A DNA stretch of 64,000 nucleotides from an uncultured Blautia sp. (GTDB lineage: Bacteria; Bacillota; Clostridia; Lachnospirales; Lachnospiraceae), in the NCBI RefSeq assembly GCF_937880195.1, contig NZ_CALFLA010000042.1, forward strand, positions 1-64,000. Direction: 5' to 3'. The translations under genes were made by a program, and so were the position numbers. Of this stretch, positions 1 to 8,914 are shown piece after piece. Position 1 is the stretch's first letter. Every line of letters begins with the position of its first letter. The notes beneath the pieces are model-generated. The model saw only the letters and a list, made by a program, of their open reading frames with translations, had not been told where the DNA came from and searched no databases.

Positions 1-72
1 ATTTGTTTATATATTTTATAATTATATTAGAAATTATACAAACTATCATCACAATTATGTTATATGATAGAA

Positions 73-101
73 GTGTCTTAAAGGTAATGACCTTAAGACA
101 C
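73..101. other. Inverted repeat (hairpin) near window start
   Basis: GTGTCTTA and TAAGACAC arms plus an inner AGGT/ACCT pair make a near-perfect stem with a single bulged A around an AATG loop. Neither side has a clear T-run, so it is not a convincing intrinsic terminator. It lies in an AT-rich stretch whose upstream context is outside the window. Function unknown. Confidence 0.4.
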
Positions 102-171
102 CGGTAATTCTTCAATGCCGGGAGAATTGCCGGAACTCTTTCCTTTCCCTAAAAAATAAAAGAAAACGAAT

Positions 172-215
172 AAAAGCCGCACTTCTGGCAAGATCGCCGG
201 GAGGGCGGCAGTTTT
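172..215 (-). terminator. Possible terminator of the ABC-class ATPase gene
   Basis: Read on the minus strand just after the stop of the ATPase gene, AAAACTGCCGC pairs with GCGGCTTTT around a roughly 24-nt loop, followed by TTTTATT. The short stem and long loop make this only a moderate candidate. Confidence 0.4.
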
Positions 216-219
216 CTTT

Positions 220-1944
220 TTATCTTCGATAGCGGTTAAAGCAGGAATAGATTTCCTGAACTCTTGGAAGAGCATAGCCGCAGGGAATATAGGAACTGTC
301 ATACAAAAAAGAAAATCCTTTTTCGTCCAGCTCTCGGACCAGACGCTCTACAATCTCTGCAAGCGTCTTTTTTCCATCAATCATATGTTCTATTGCATAT
401 TTCAGAAGAAGGCTTAAAGTGGCTGTCTGCTCAGGGTCAATGATCTGTTCAACATATCTGAGATCTACCTCCTGATGCCCGATAGAAAAGCCGTCTGTGC
501 CATGTACCTTTGTTTTCAGGCGGTCAGGCTGTCTATGACCACGGTTTTCGCCTCTGTTTCGGGACGAACTGGAATGGGAGGCAGCAGTCATGATCCGCTG
601 ACCTTTTGGAAGACGGAAAGAAGGAACGGAGGTTTTATTTAAGGGAAAAAGGCCGCATAGCTTTTTGACCTTTTCTGTAATATCCACAGGACGATAGCAG
701 TCCATTTGGATTATTGTGTCTGCGATGTGGAAAAAGGCTCCGGAGCTTCCTGCAACAAGAATCGTAGAAATCCCTGCCTGGGAATAAAGTTCTTCTGCGC
801 GTTCCAGAAATGGAGTGATAGGTTCTTTTTCCCGGGAGATCACCTGCTGCATAAAGGAATCCCTTACCATGAAATTCGTTGCAGAGGTGTCTTCATCTAA
901 AAGAAAGACACGGCTTTTTGCTTCCATTCCTTCTATGATCCCGGCTGCCTGGGAGGTGCTTCCGCTGGCATCCTGTGTGGAGAAGCAGGAGGTATCCTTT
1001 TTGTTTGGAAGATCATTGATAAACAAGGAAATATCAACATCTTTGATAAAACGTCCGTCTTCAGAACGAAGCTTTAAGGCAGTGCTGTCTGTGATCACAT
1101 ATTCTCTGCCGTCTCCCGGGATATGATCATAAACGCCAAGCTCCAGAGCGTTGAGAAGGGTGGATTTGCCATGGTAGCCACCTCCTACGATCAGGGTGAT
1201 GCCGCAGGGGATTCCCATTCCAGTGATCCTGCCTTTGTGGGGCAGATCCATTGTAACCCGCAGAGAATCAGGAGAGAAAAAGGGAGTGGAATCCTTCATG
1301 GGACGTGAGGAAATGCCGCTTTCTCTGGGAAGAACAGAACCGTCGGCAACAAAAGCCGCCAGGTTTTGCTTTTTTAGCTGATTTCTGATATAGGCCTGAT
1401 CCTCTGCCAGAAAAACAGCTTCTTTCAATTTGTCAGGGTTCAGGTTTTTATAAAGAAAGGTTTTTTCTATGCAGATTGGAAGAAACTCAAACAGGATTTT
1501 TTCTAATTCAGGAGAATTGATGGTTCGTCCGTTGGCAGGAAAGCCGATCATGAAACGGACAGCGACGCCTTTTTGTGTGATCTCACATGCAGTGCGGGTC
1601 ATAACCTCCTGTCCGCAATGGCTTACAGAGATCAGACCGCTTTTGCCGGAGCCTTTTGCCTGGAAGGTAAAGCGGCTGATCTGGCGGGCAAATTCTCTTG
1701 TAAGAAAATCGCAGAGAACCCGGCTGGTCAGGCTGTCCTTGTAATAGTCTTTTGGAAAACCGGCAGTCTGGTGAGGAATATGGACGCTTACATGGGAGGG
1801 AGAAGCAAAAGGATCTCCCTGTACGTGATCTATGGATAAGATATAATGCTCAAACTGATAGGCTCCCCGGAGAGATTTGTAAGCGGGATAGCTTTTTCTG
1901 TTAATGGAGCGAAGCAGAGAGAGAAGGTCTTTGGATTGCTGCAT
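220..1944 (-). CDS. ABC-class ATPase domain protein (COG3044 type)
   Basis: A 574-residue protein of the predicted ABC-class ATPase family (PF09818-like), which is widespread in Clostridia and lacks an assigned role. It is soluble, with no signal peptide or membrane segment. The P-loop is an atypical GGGYHGKST at about residues 254-262, and a Walker B-like stretch ending LLDEDTSATN lies near residue 350. The N-terminal 200 residues are the family-specific part. The start is supported by an AAGGAGGC ribosome site on the minus strand. The gene is transcribed alone, divergently from the M18 aminopeptidase. The family is known to bind ATP by homology only; any role in RNA or stress handling would be inference. 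The family call is firm, the function unknown. Confidence 0.85.
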   Translation of the reverse strand: MQQSKDLLSLLRSINRKSYPAYKSLRGAYQFEHYILSIDHVQGDPFASPSHVSVHIPHQTAGFPKDYYKDSLTSRVLCDFLTREFARQISRFTFQAKGSGKSGLISVSHCGQEVMTRTACEITQKGVAVRFMIGFPANGRTINSPELEKILFEFLPICIEKTFLYKNLNPDKLKEAVFLAEDQAYIRNQLKKQNLAAFVADGSVLPRESGISSRPMKDSTPFFSPDSLRVTMDLPHKGRITGMGIPCGITLIVGGGYHGKSTLLNALELGVYDHIPGDGREYVITDSTALKLRSEDGRFIKDVDISLFINDLPNKKDTSCFSTQDASGSTSQAAGIIEGMEAKSRVFLLDEDTSATNFMVRDSFMQQVISREKEPITPFLERAEELYSQAGISTILVAGSSGAFFHIADTIIQMDCYRPVDITEKVKKLCGLFPLNKTSVPSFRLPKGQRIMTAASHSSSSRNRGENRGHRQPDRLKTKVHGTDGFSIGHQEVDLRYVEQIIDPEQTATLSLLLKYAIEHMIDGKKTLAEIVERLVRELDEKGFSFLYDSSYIPCGYALPRVQEIYSCFNRYRR

Positions 1945-2137
1945 AAAATGATGCCTCCTTATAATAATTGATAATGATATTTTATTTTATCAAAGAGATT
2001 ACCCTGCGACAATAAATTTACGGAAAAATGAGAATAGGTTTCTTAAAAATAGATTAAGAATTAGTTTGATATATAGAATTATTTTTGTCTTTGGATTATA
2101 ATGGGAAAGAATAAAAACCACGAAAGGCGGTATAAAT

Positions 2138-3526
2138 ATGGAACGAAGAAACGCATGGCTCAGCTATGCTGAGAACGAAGAAAAAGAACTGGAGCAGATC
2201 GCGAGAAGCTACAGAAGCTTCCTTGACGCAGGAAAGACAGAGCGGGAGTGTGTAACAGAGCTTATACGTCAGGCAGAGGAGGCAGGATATGTTTCTCTTG
2301 AGGAGAAGCTGGCTCATGGAGAAAAGATCAGCGCAGGAGATAAAGTATATTCTGTTGGAATGAAGAAGATCCTTGCCTTTTTCCACGTAGGATCTGAGCC
2401 TCTGGAAAATGGTATGAACATCCTTGGAGCGCATATTGATTCTCCTCGTATCGACATTAAGCAGAATCCACTCTATGAGGACAGCGACCTTGCATATCTG
2501 GATACACATTACTATGGCGGCGTGAAGAAATACCAGTGGGTTGCCCTTCCTCTTGCAATTCATGGCGTGATCGCAAAAAAAGACGGAGAAGTGGTGGAAG
2601 TAAATATCGGAGAGGATAAGGAAGATCCCATTGTTTACATTACAGATCTTTTGATCCACCTTGCCGGCAAGCAGCTTCAGAAAACAGCAGCAGAGGTAGT
2701 TGAGGGCGAGAATCTTGATATTCTTATTGGAAGCAGACCTCTTAAAGATCTTCCTGAAGACAAAAAAGAAGCAGTAAAAGAAAACATCCTTGCTCTTCTG
2801 AAAGAAAAATACGATATTGAGGAAGAGGATTTCCTTTCTGCAGAACTGGAGATCGTGCCTGCGGGAGAGTCAAGAGACTGCGGTCTTGACAGAAGTATGG
2901 TTGCAGGATACGGACAGGACGACCGTGTATGCGCGTACACTTCCTTCCTTGCAATGCTGGAAATGGAGGCTCCGAAGCGCACTGCATGCTGTCTCCTTAC
3001 AGATAAGGAAGAAATCGGAAGCGTAGGAGCAACAGGAATGCAGTCCAGATTCTTTGAAAACAGCGTTGCAGAGCTGATGGAGGGAATGGGATGCTATACA
3101 GAGCTTTCTCTTAGAAGAGCCCTTCGTAATTCCTTTATGCTTTCCTCTGACGTAAGCGCAGGCTATGACCCGGCTTTTGCTGAAGTTTTTGAGAAAAAGA
3201 ACACAGCTTTCCTGGGAAGAGGAATCGTTCTGAATAAATTTACAGGAGCGAGAGGAAAATCAGGCTCCAATGACGCCAACGCAGAATATGTAGCTAAGGT
3301 GCGCAAGATCTTTGACGATCATAAGATCGCCTTCCAGACAGCAGAGCTTGGCAAGGTAGACGTAGGCGGCGGCGGAACTATCGCTTATATTGCAGCTCTT
3401 TACGGCATGAACGTAATTGACAGCGGCGTGGCAGTTTTAAGTATGCATGCGCCATGGGAAGTCACCAGCAAGGCTGATATTTATGAGGCAAAGAAGGCTT
3501 ATAAGGCATTTTTGCTGGACGCATAA
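2138..3526 (+). CDS. M18 family aminopeptidase
   Basis: A cytosolic zinc metallo-aminopeptidase that removes N-terminal, often acidic, residues from peptides. At 462 residues it is typical for bacterial M18 proteins. The di-zinc core is visible: GAHIDSP at residues 97-103 gives the first His and Asp, DKEEIGS carries the catalytic and metal-binding Glu pair, a DVSAGYDP segment follows, and MHAPWE near the C-terminus gives the last His. It is a single gene starting just after an AAAGGCGG ribosome site. A TATAAT lies at 2097-2102, but I see no convincing -35. The next operon starts about 95 bp downstream. The family assignment is strong; the exact peptide preference is not readable from sequence. 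Confidence 0.93.
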   Translation: MERRNAWLSYAENEEKELEQIARSYRSFLDAGKTERECVTELIRQAEEAGYVSLEEKLAHGEKISAGDKVYSVGMKKILAFFHVGSEPLENGMNILGAHIDSPRIDIKQNPLYEDSDLAYLDTHYYGGVKKYQWVALPLAIHGVIAKKDGEVVEVNIGEDKEDPIVYITDLLIHLAGKQLQKTAAEVVEGENLDILIGSRPLKDLPEDKKEAVKENILALLKEKYDIEEEDFLSAELEIVPAGESRDCGLDRSMVAGYGQDDRVCAYTSFLAMLEMEAPKRTACCLLTDKEEIGSVGATGMQSRFFENSVAELMEGMGCYTELSLRRALRNSFMLSSDVSAGYDPAFAEVFEKKNTAFLGRGIVLNKFTGARGKSGSNDANAEYVAKVRKIFDDHKIAFQTAELGKVDVGGGGTIAYIAALYGMNVIDSGVAVLSMHAPWEVTSKADIYEAKKAYKAFLLDA

Positions 3527-3557
3527 ATTTTTTGAAGTGATTTTGCGGTTTTACTCG

Positions 3558-3571
3558 TTCTATTAATAGAA
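3558..3571. promoter_or_regulatory. 14-bp perfect palindrome, candidate operator
   Basis: TTCTATTAATAGAA is a perfect palindrome about 50 bp upstream of the start of the MacAB-like export operon. The position and symmetry suit the operator of a dimeric repressor such as a TetR- or MarR-type protein, but no such regulator is adjacent. The repressor is unidentified. Confidence 0.35.
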
Positions 3572-3620
3572 GAATTACGATACCATAGATAAAAACATGA
3601 AACAGCAAGAAGGAGAAATC

Positions 3621-4337
3621 ATGGGCGATACACTGATCAGGGTAGAAGACCTGTGCAAGATCTATAACCCGGGAGAAAACGAGGTCCGGGCGCTGGATCA
3701 CGTAAACCTTGAAATAAAAAAAGGAGAGTTTGTAGCTATTATTGGGCAGTCCGGCTCCGGCAAATCTACATTTATGAATATGCTGGGTTGTCTGGACGTT
3801 CCAACCTCCGGCAAATATTTCCTCAATGGAACAGACGTATCTACCATGAAGGACAACGAATTGTCAGTGGTGCGGAACCGTGAGATCGGATTTATCTTTC
3901 AGGGATTTAACTTGATCGCAAATCTGAATGCAGTGGAAAACGTGGAACTTCCTCTGATCTATCGCGGTATTGACCGAAAAACAAGACATAAGCTGGCCAT
4001 AGATTCTCTCAGAATGGTAGGGCTGGAAAAGCGTATGCAGCATAAGCCAAGTGAAATGTCAGGCGGGCAGCAGCAGAGAGTAGCTATTGCCAGGGCTATT
4101 GCCGCCCAGCCGCCAGTAATACTGGCGGACGAGCCTACGGGAAATCTGGATTCTGCCTCCAGCAGAGAAATTCTTGGTATCCTCAAAAAAATGCACCAGT
4201 CAGGCAGGACAGTGATCCTTATCACTCATGATAACGGGATCGCTGCCCAGGCCCGTCGGGTCGTAAGGATCATGGATGGAAAGATTGAGTCAGATACCAT
4301 TAACGAGAGCTTTGGCAGGGAGGAAGTATTATCATGA
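3621..4337 (+). CDS. MacB/LolD-type ABC transporter ATP-binding protein
   Basis: The ATPase subunit (238 aa) of a tripartite-like export system. It has Walker A GQSGSGKST, the ABC signature MSGGQQQRVAIARA, Walker B VILADEPTGNLDS and the H-loop ITHD. I chose the ATG at 3621 over the in-frame upstream ATG at 3597 because AAGGAG lies just before it and family members begin near this point. It is the first of three genes with 4-bp or 1-bp overlaps (adaptor, then permease), so it is clearly one operon. In this family ATP binding and hydrolysis drive a mechanotransmission-type permease exporting lipids, peptides or antibiotics. The substrate is not predictable here. Confidence 0.92.
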   Translation: MGDTLIRVEDLCKIYNPGENEVRALDHVNLEIKKGEFVAIIGQSGSGKSTFMNMLGCLDVPTSGKYFLNGTDVSTMKDNELSVVRNREIGFIFQGFNLIANLNAVENVELPLIYRGIDRKTRHKLAIDSLRMVGLEKRMQHKPSEMSGGQQQRVAIARAIAAQPPVILADEPTGNLDSASSREILGILKKMHQSGRTVILITHDNGIAAQARRVVRIMDGKIESDTINESFGREEVLS

Positions 4338-6103
4338 AAAAAAAGAAGCTGATCATCGGAGCAGGAGCTGCAGCAGTAGTGATTGCCGGAGGCATTGCGG
4401 TTTTTGGAAACCCTGGTAAGGAAGTCAAAACTGTTCCCCAGGTAGAGGTAGTGCGGGCGGCGACAGGCGACGTACAGCAGACGGTGGAAGCCAGCGGTAC
4501 AGTAGTCAGTGAGGAAGAAAAGACATATTTTTCTCCGGCAAACGCCAAGGTAGAAGAGGTTGCTTTTCGAGAAGGCCAGACTGTGAAGGCAGGAACCTGT
4601 CTGGTGGAATTTAATATGAAGGATCTGGAGCGGGAACAGAAAAAAGCAGAGCTGAGCGTACAGTCCGGGAAACTTGATATGCAAAATACTCTGAATAAGT
4701 CAAATAAGGCGGTTCAGAAACAAAAAAATGCAAAGAACAACGCAGCTTCCCTGGAGAAGCAGGTAAGAGATCAGCAAAATTATGTGGCTGCGCTGAAACA
4801 GCAGCTTTCCCAGGTAACGGCAGACGCGCAGGCCCGGGCAGCAGCAGAGACAGCCCAAAAGGCGGAAGCAGCAAGAAGAGCGCAGGCGGAGGTTCAGAGA
4901 CAGTATGAAGAGGCTGTGCGTATTTATGAGGAAGAAACCCTTCCTGCATTTCAGAGTAAACTAAATGAGCTGAACCTTGCGGTCAATCAGGCTTTAACCG
5001 CTTATAATGAGGCTGAAAATACATATCAGATGGCTTTTACTTCATGGTCAGGAGATCAGAGCCAGGAAAATACGGAAGCTCTTTCTCAGGCGGAGGCGGA
5101 CAGGAGCGCGGCTCAGGTAACTTATCAGAATGCCCAGGCCGCATATGAAGACTACAAAACTCAGACTCCGGCAGCGCCTCTTCTCTCGGATTTTACAGGA
5201 GCGCCGGATCTGGTGACAGACGGAACAGCAGCAGATTTCAGCGATTCTCCTTCCAGCGATAGTCCGGCTGTATCAGTTACAGCAGATACTTCTGAGATCG
5301 AAGCAGCGATTGAAAGAGCGTCCAGCGATCTTGCAGAGCTGCAGTCAGAGCTTGCTTCTCAGGAAGCTATTGCCGAGGCAGATCCCAATGCGGTGACAGA
5401 AGAAGAAAAAGAGCGGATGGAAATCACGAATAATCTTTCTGAGCTGGATCAGATGACAGCCCAGGAACTTGTGGAATCTGCAAAAAAAGGAATTGTTGCA
5501 GATTTTAACGGAGTGATCTCAAAGGCGGCTGTGGTAGAGGGCGCTACCGTTACCCAGGGCATGGAGCTTTTTACACTGCAGAATACTGACCGTGTGGACG
5601 TAGATGTAAATATTTCCAAATATGACTATGACAAAGTAGCAAAAGGCCAGAAGGCCTCTATTACCCTTGCAGGGAAGCAATATGAAGGAACAGTGACTTC
5701 AGTTAGCCATATCGCCACCCAGAACGAGAAGGGGGCGTCTCTGATCTCAGCAAGAGTGCGGATCGATCAGCCGGATGAAAATATCTTTTTGGGCGTAGAC
5801 GCCAAAGTAACGATCCAGGCAGCTTCGGTCAATGACGCTGTGGTTCTTCCTACAGAGGTAGTAAATATCGGCAAGGAAGGTTCTTTCTGCTATGTTCTTG
5901 AAGACGGCGTGATTGTCCGTAAAAATATAGAGACAGGCTTAAGTTCTGATGATTCCGTTGAGATCCTCTCCGGCATTTTGGAGGGAGACGAGGTACTTCT
6001 TGATATTGGAAGCCTTCAGGAGGGAATGGAGGCAGAAGCTATGCCTGCTGACGGGGCTTCCAGTGAAGGAGCGGCTTCAGATACGACAGGAGAGGATGCC
6101 TGA
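4334..6103 (+). CDS. Efflux adaptor protein, HlyD/MacA-like
   Basis: A membrane-anchored adaptor of 589 residues, longer than usual. One N-terminal membrane segment (about residues 6-25) precedes the first half of a lipoyl/biotinyl-like domain (VEASGTVVSEEE). A long Ala/Gln/Glu-rich coiled-coil region of about 130-350 contains a Pro/Ser/Thr/Asp-rich linker, followed by the second lipoyl half, a beta-barrel and a membrane-proximal domain, with an acidic Ala/Ser-rich tail. The ATG overlaps the ATPase stop (ATGA). In a Gram-positive cell there is no outer-membrane partner, so the adaptor probably guides substrate across or along the cell wall (inference). It is co-transcribed with the ATPase and the MacB-like permease. 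Confidence 0.88.
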   Translation: MKKKKLIIGAGAAAVVIAGGIAVFGNPGKEVKTVPQVEVVRAATGDVQQTVEASGTVVSEEEKTYFSPANAKVEEVAFREGQTVKAGTCLVEFNMKDLEREQKKAELSVQSGKLDMQNTLNKSNKAVQKQKNAKNNAASLEKQVRDQQNYVAALKQQLSQVTADAQARAAAETAQKAEAARRAQAEVQRQYEEAVRIYEEETLPAFQSKLNELNLAVNQALTAYNEAENTYQMAFTSWSGDQSQENTEALSQAEADRSAAQVTYQNAQAAYEDYKTQTPAAPLLSDFTGAPDLVTDGTAADFSDSPSSDSPAVSVTADTSEIEAAIERASSDLAELQSELASQEAIAEADPNAVTEEEKERMEITNNLSELDQMTAQELVESAKKGIVADFNGVISKAAVVEGATVTQGMELFTLQNTDRVDVDVNISKYDYDKVAKGQKASITLAGKQYEGTVTSVSHIATQNEKGASLISARVRIDQPDENIFLGVDAKVTIQAASVNDAVVLPTEVVNIGKEGSFCYVLEDGVIVRKNIETGLSSDDSVEILSGILEGDEVLLDIGSLQEGMEAEAMPADGASSEGAASDTTGEDA

Positions 6104-7335
6104 TGAATGGTTTTTATGAATATATAAAAATGGCAGTTCAGAATATCCGGGCGAATAAGGGAAGATCTTTTCTGACCATGCTTGGAATTATTATTGGAAT
6201 TGCTTCTGTTATTGCCATTGTTTCCATTGGAGAGGGAACAAAAAACCAGATGAATTCAGAGATCAGCGACGTGGGAGGCGGCCAGATCTATATTTATGTC
6301 AGTAATGACGGTATGAGCGAGGAGACATGGATCACCCCGGAGGATATTCAGGCTGTCCGTGAGCTTGAAGATGTAGAAGGCATCAGCGTAGGCGACGGTT
6401 ATAACGGCGAGACTGTAACCGGAAAGGGAACCTTTAACCTGATGGTAACAGCAGAAGGCCCGGACGCCAAAATGATCAATAATGCGGATATGAAATACGG
6501 AAGCTATTTTGGGGAGCAGGAGGTTGAAACAGCCAAGCCGGTGTGCGTGATTTCTGATACAGACGCCAAAAGACTGTTTGGCACAGACGACGTGGTTGGT
6601 ATGAGTATTGACGTTACCTGCTATGATGTAACAAAAAGTTTTCGGATCATGGGCGTTACCACACAGAAAGAAAACGGAACCTTTGTCAGCTATACTTATG
6701 AAGGAATGCCTGTGAATATTAATATTCCCTACTCAGCTATGAACGAGCTGGTGGGCGATATGGACTATTTTTATTCTATGACAGTTCAGTCAGATACCAC
6801 AAAGGATTCCCAGAAGGTTGCAAATGAGATTATTCGTACGCTGGAACAGCGCCATCAGTGCGCAGGGGATGAGTATTTTCAGATCCAGAATTTCCAGGAT
6901 GTGATGAAATCCATGAACCAGATGCTGGGTATGGTAACGGCGTTTATTTCTTTTGTGGCTGGGATCTCCCTTCTGGTAGGCGGTATCGGCGTTATGAATA
7001 TTATGCTTGTTTCTGTAACAGAACGTACCAGGGAAATCGGAATCCGTAAATCCCTTGGGGCCAAAACCTCCTCTATCATGATGCAGTTTTTGGCAGAAGC
7101 AGCCATTCTTACGGTAATTGGGGGAATGATTGGAATTGTTCTGGGAATTATGGGCGCTTATGGGATCTGCAGCGTGATCAGCGTAAGTATGCAGATGACA
7201 ATTAAGCCTGGCATCAGTCTTAGTGTGATATTGTTTGCGACTTTGTTTTCCTGCGCGGTGGGAGTATTCTTTGGTATTTACCCTGCCAGAAAGGCTGCAA
7301 AACTCAGTCCCATTGAGGCTCTTCGCAGAAATTAA
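6103..7335 (+). CDS. MacB-like ABC transporter permease (FtsX fold)
   Basis: A 410-residue permease with the MacB topology. An N-terminal transmembrane helix (GIIIGIASVIAIVSIGEG) is followed by a periplasmic-core (MacB_PCD-like) extracellular domain of about 220 residues. A C-terminal FtsX domain with three helices starts around residue 285 and includes the coupling segment TERTREIGIRKSLGA. Its ATG shares one base with the adaptor stop. Together with the two upstream genes it forms a complete MacAB-type exporter. It ends close to the tRNA-Arg promoter, and I see no strong terminator between them. Confidence 0.92.
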   Translation: MNGFYEYIKMAVQNIRANKGRSFLTMLGIIIGIASVIAIVSIGEGTKNQMNSEISDVGGGQIYIYVSNDGMSEETWITPEDIQAVRELEDVEGISVGDGYNGETVTGKGTFNLMVTAEGPDAKMINNADMKYGSYFGEQEVETAKPVCVISDTDAKRLFGTDDVVGMSIDVTCYDVTKSFRIMGVTTQKENGTFVSYTYEGMPVNINIPYSAMNELVGDMDYFYSMTVQSDTTKDSQKVANEIIRTLEQRHQCAGDEYFQIQNFQDVMKSMNQMLGMVTAFISFVAGISLLVGGIGVMNIMLVSVTERTREIGIRKSLGAKTSSIMMQFLAEAAILTVIGGMIGIVLGIMGAYGICSVISVSMQMTIKPGISLSVILFATLFSCAVGVFFGIYPARKAAKLSPIEALRRN

Positions 7336-7364
7336 AAAAAATAAAAACTTTTTTCGAAAAAGTG

Positions 7365-7393
7365 TTGACAAAAAAGTGATTATGCAGTAGAAT
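7365..7393 (+). promoter_or_regulatory. Promoter of the tRNA-Arg gene
   Basis: TTGACA at 7365-7370, a 17-bp spacer and TAGAAT at 7388-7393 match the vegetative sigma-A consensus. The start point should lie around 7400, just before the tRNA at 7424. Confidence 0.8.
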
Positions 7394-7423
7394 ACATTTT
7401 GTTGCGAGAGAGATCGCAAGGAT

Positions 7424-7497
7424 GTGTGTTTAGCTCAGCTGGATAGAGCGTTTGGCTACGGACCAAAAGGTCGGGGGTTCGAATCCTCTAACACACG
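7424..7497 (+). tRNA. tRNA-Arg (anticodon ACG)
   Basis: A 74-nt cloverleaf: acceptor stem GTGTGTT with AACACAC and discriminator G, D arm GCTC...GAGC, anticodon stem TTTGG/CCAAA around the loop CTACGGA (anticodon ACG, read as ICG for CGU/CGC/CGA), and a T arm with the TTCGAAT loop. CCA is not encoded; the next bases are CTG. It has its own promoter and a strong terminator, so it is a single-gene unit. No duplicated 3' end was noticed nearby that would indicate integrase activity. Confidence 0.93.
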
Positions 7498-7509
7498 CTG
7501 CATACAAGA

Positions 7510-7541
7510 AGAGCCTTGATTTTTCAAGGCTCTTTTGTTTT
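7510..7541 (+). terminator. Intrinsic terminator after tRNA-Arg
   Basis: AGAGCCTTGA pairs with TCAAGGCTCT over 10 bp around a 4-nt loop, followed by TTTGTTTT. Confidence 0.88.
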
Positions 7542-7557
7542 ATCTATGAAAATCTTA

Positions 7558-7586
7558 TTGAAAATTGTCAGAAAATAAAGTATACT
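7558..7586 (+). promoter_or_regulatory. Promoter of the parA-like gene
   Basis: TTGAAA at 7558-7563, a 17-bp spacer and TATACT at 7581-7586 lie directly after the tRNA terminator and about 35 bp before the parA-like start. Confidence 0.65.
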
Positions 7587-7619
7587 GATACCAGCAATTA
7601 TTTTCCGGGAGGCCATCCT

Positions 7620-8411
7620 ATGAACAAGACCATAACCATTTGTTTTACCAATAACAAAGGCGGAAGCGGGAAGTCCACCACCTGTTCCAATATTGGCGCG
7701 GCAATGGCCCGCGCGGGCAAAAAAGTCCTTCTGATCGACGGAGATATGCAGCTGAATCTGTCCCTTTCCTTTTTTTCAGAGGACTGGGTGCTTGATAAAG
7801 CCGCAGGCGGCAAAAACCTTTACAATGCAGTGAGAGAACAGAAGGATCTTACAGAATTTATTGTACATACGCCATATGAGAATTTGGATCTGATTCCTTC
7901 CTCTACCTTGATGAGTTCTATTGAATATGAGCTTTTTACTAAGTGGCAGAGAGAATTTATCCTCAAAAAGTGCCTGCAGAACATTAAGGATTCTGGCGTT
8001 TACGACTATATTCTCATAGACGCGCCGCCTACCCTTGGAGGATGGGTCATGAACATTCTCTGCGCTTCGGACAAGGTGATTATTCCTGTGGAGGCAAGTC
8101 CATGGGGAATGTTCGGTCTTGCAAATATGTTTGATTTTCTTAACGAGGTGAAACAGATCGCGCCGGATCTGGAAGCGGCGGGTATTGTTGTTACCAAGGT
8201 GGATACGCGGAAGAATTATTTTAAGCAGACAATGGAAACACTTCATGAGCTGGAAGAGATCTATGTATTTGATACTTTTATCCGGGTAGACAGTTCTGTA
8301 GAGTGGGCCCAGGACAACAGCGCTCCGGTAGTAGAATATAAAAAATCTAGCAGAAGCGCAAAAGAATATACAGAATTAACAGAGGAGGTAATGAAACGTG
8401 TCAGTAGGTAA
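7620..8411 (+). CDS. ParA/Soj-family ATPase (orphan)
   Basis: A 263-residue Walker-type ATPase. It has the deviant P-loop KGGSGKST at residues 13-20 with the signature lysine at 13, switch I DGDMQLNLS and Walker B YILIDAPPTL. This places it in the ParA/MinD group, which forms ATP-dependent dimers on nucleoid DNA or membrane to position cargo. I chose ATG 7620 because GGGAGG precedes it and the protein then begins directly at the first beta strand; the open frame extends upstream into the tRNA without homology. No ParB or rep gene is adjacent. The next gene, 14 bp overlapped, encodes a Lys/Ala-rich protein that is a likely functional partner. The role could be chromosome, plasmid-remnant or protein-cluster positioning. 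Confidence 0.88.
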   Translation: MNKTITICFTNNKGGSGKSTTCSNIGAAMARAGKKVLLIDGDMQLNLSLSFFSEDWVLDKAAGGKNLYNAVREQKDLTEFIVHTPYENLDLIPSSTLMSSIEYELFTKWQREFILKKCLQNIKDSGVYDYILIDAPPTLGGWVMNILCASDKVIIPVEASPWGMFGLANMFDFLNEVKQIAPDLEAAGIVVTKVDTRKNYFKQTMETLHELEEIYVFDTFIRVDSSVEWAQDNSAPVVEYKKSSRSAKEYTELTEEVMKRVSR

Positions 8412-8760
8412 AGAAAGCATTAAGCGCGCCGCAAGCGCAGGAGCAAAAAAAACATCTCAGGGCGAAGGGACAGCGTCCGTAGCAGAGACCAAAGTGGTTT
8501 CTGAGAGCGCAAAAGCAGCAGAAAGCAAAGCCGCAGCCCCAAAAGCAGCCAAAAAGCCGGCTACAAAAAAGACTGCCGCAAAGACAACAACAAGAAAGAC
8601 AACAGCGAAAAAATCAGCAGGAACTGTGAAGACTTCTGTACTTACTCCTGGTAATGCAGAAGAGATTCAGGCAAAATTTATTTCTGACAGAACAGAACAG
8701 CCGGAAAATGCAGCAGGTCCGGTTCATATTTCCCAGGAACTTCCGATATATCTTCTGTAA
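8398..8760 (+). CDS. Lys/Ala-rich histone-H1-like small protein
   Basis: A 120-residue basic protein translated from a GTG start that overlaps the end of the parA-like gene, with AGAGGAGG placed just ahead. Residues about 30-80 are almost only Ala, Lys, Thr, Ser and Pro in AAKK, KKTAA and RKTT repeats, like the C-terminal tail of histone H1 or bacterial AlgP/HctB-type proteins. The last 40 residues are not repetitive and end in an apolar segment (ELPIYLL). I do not recognise a named family. Tight coupling to ParA suggests a DNA-binding partner or cargo adaptor (inference). A strong terminator follows, so the two genes form a closed unit. Confidence 0.75.
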   Translation: MSVGKESIKRAASAGAKKTSQGEGTASVAETKVVSESAKAAESKAAAPKAAKKPATKKTAAKTTTRKTTAKKSAGTVKTSVLTPGNAEEIQAKFISDRTEQPENAAGPVHISQELPIYLL

Positions 8761-8774
8761 CAGGAAGCGAAACG

Positions 8775-8817
8775 AAAATTCCCTTCCGGGTATGAATGTA
8801 CCTGAAAGGGAATTTTT
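8775..8817 (+). terminator. Intrinsic terminator after the ParA/H1-like pair
   Basis: AAAATTCCCTT pairs with AAGGGAATTTT and the stem continues inward, followed by a T-run. Confidence 0.85.
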
Positions 8818-8914
8818 TCTATAAAATAAAAACGTTCCGGGAGGATGGGGACAAAAGCTACATGTAAATAAGGATAAATATACAATAGACAATATATGGG
8901 AGAAGTAGTGAACT

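Noticed and set aside
7424-8760. tRNA-Arg as an integration site with ParA as part of an integrated element
   Set aside because: No integrase and no repeat of the tRNA 3' end was noticed, and flanking genes look like ordinary chromosome.
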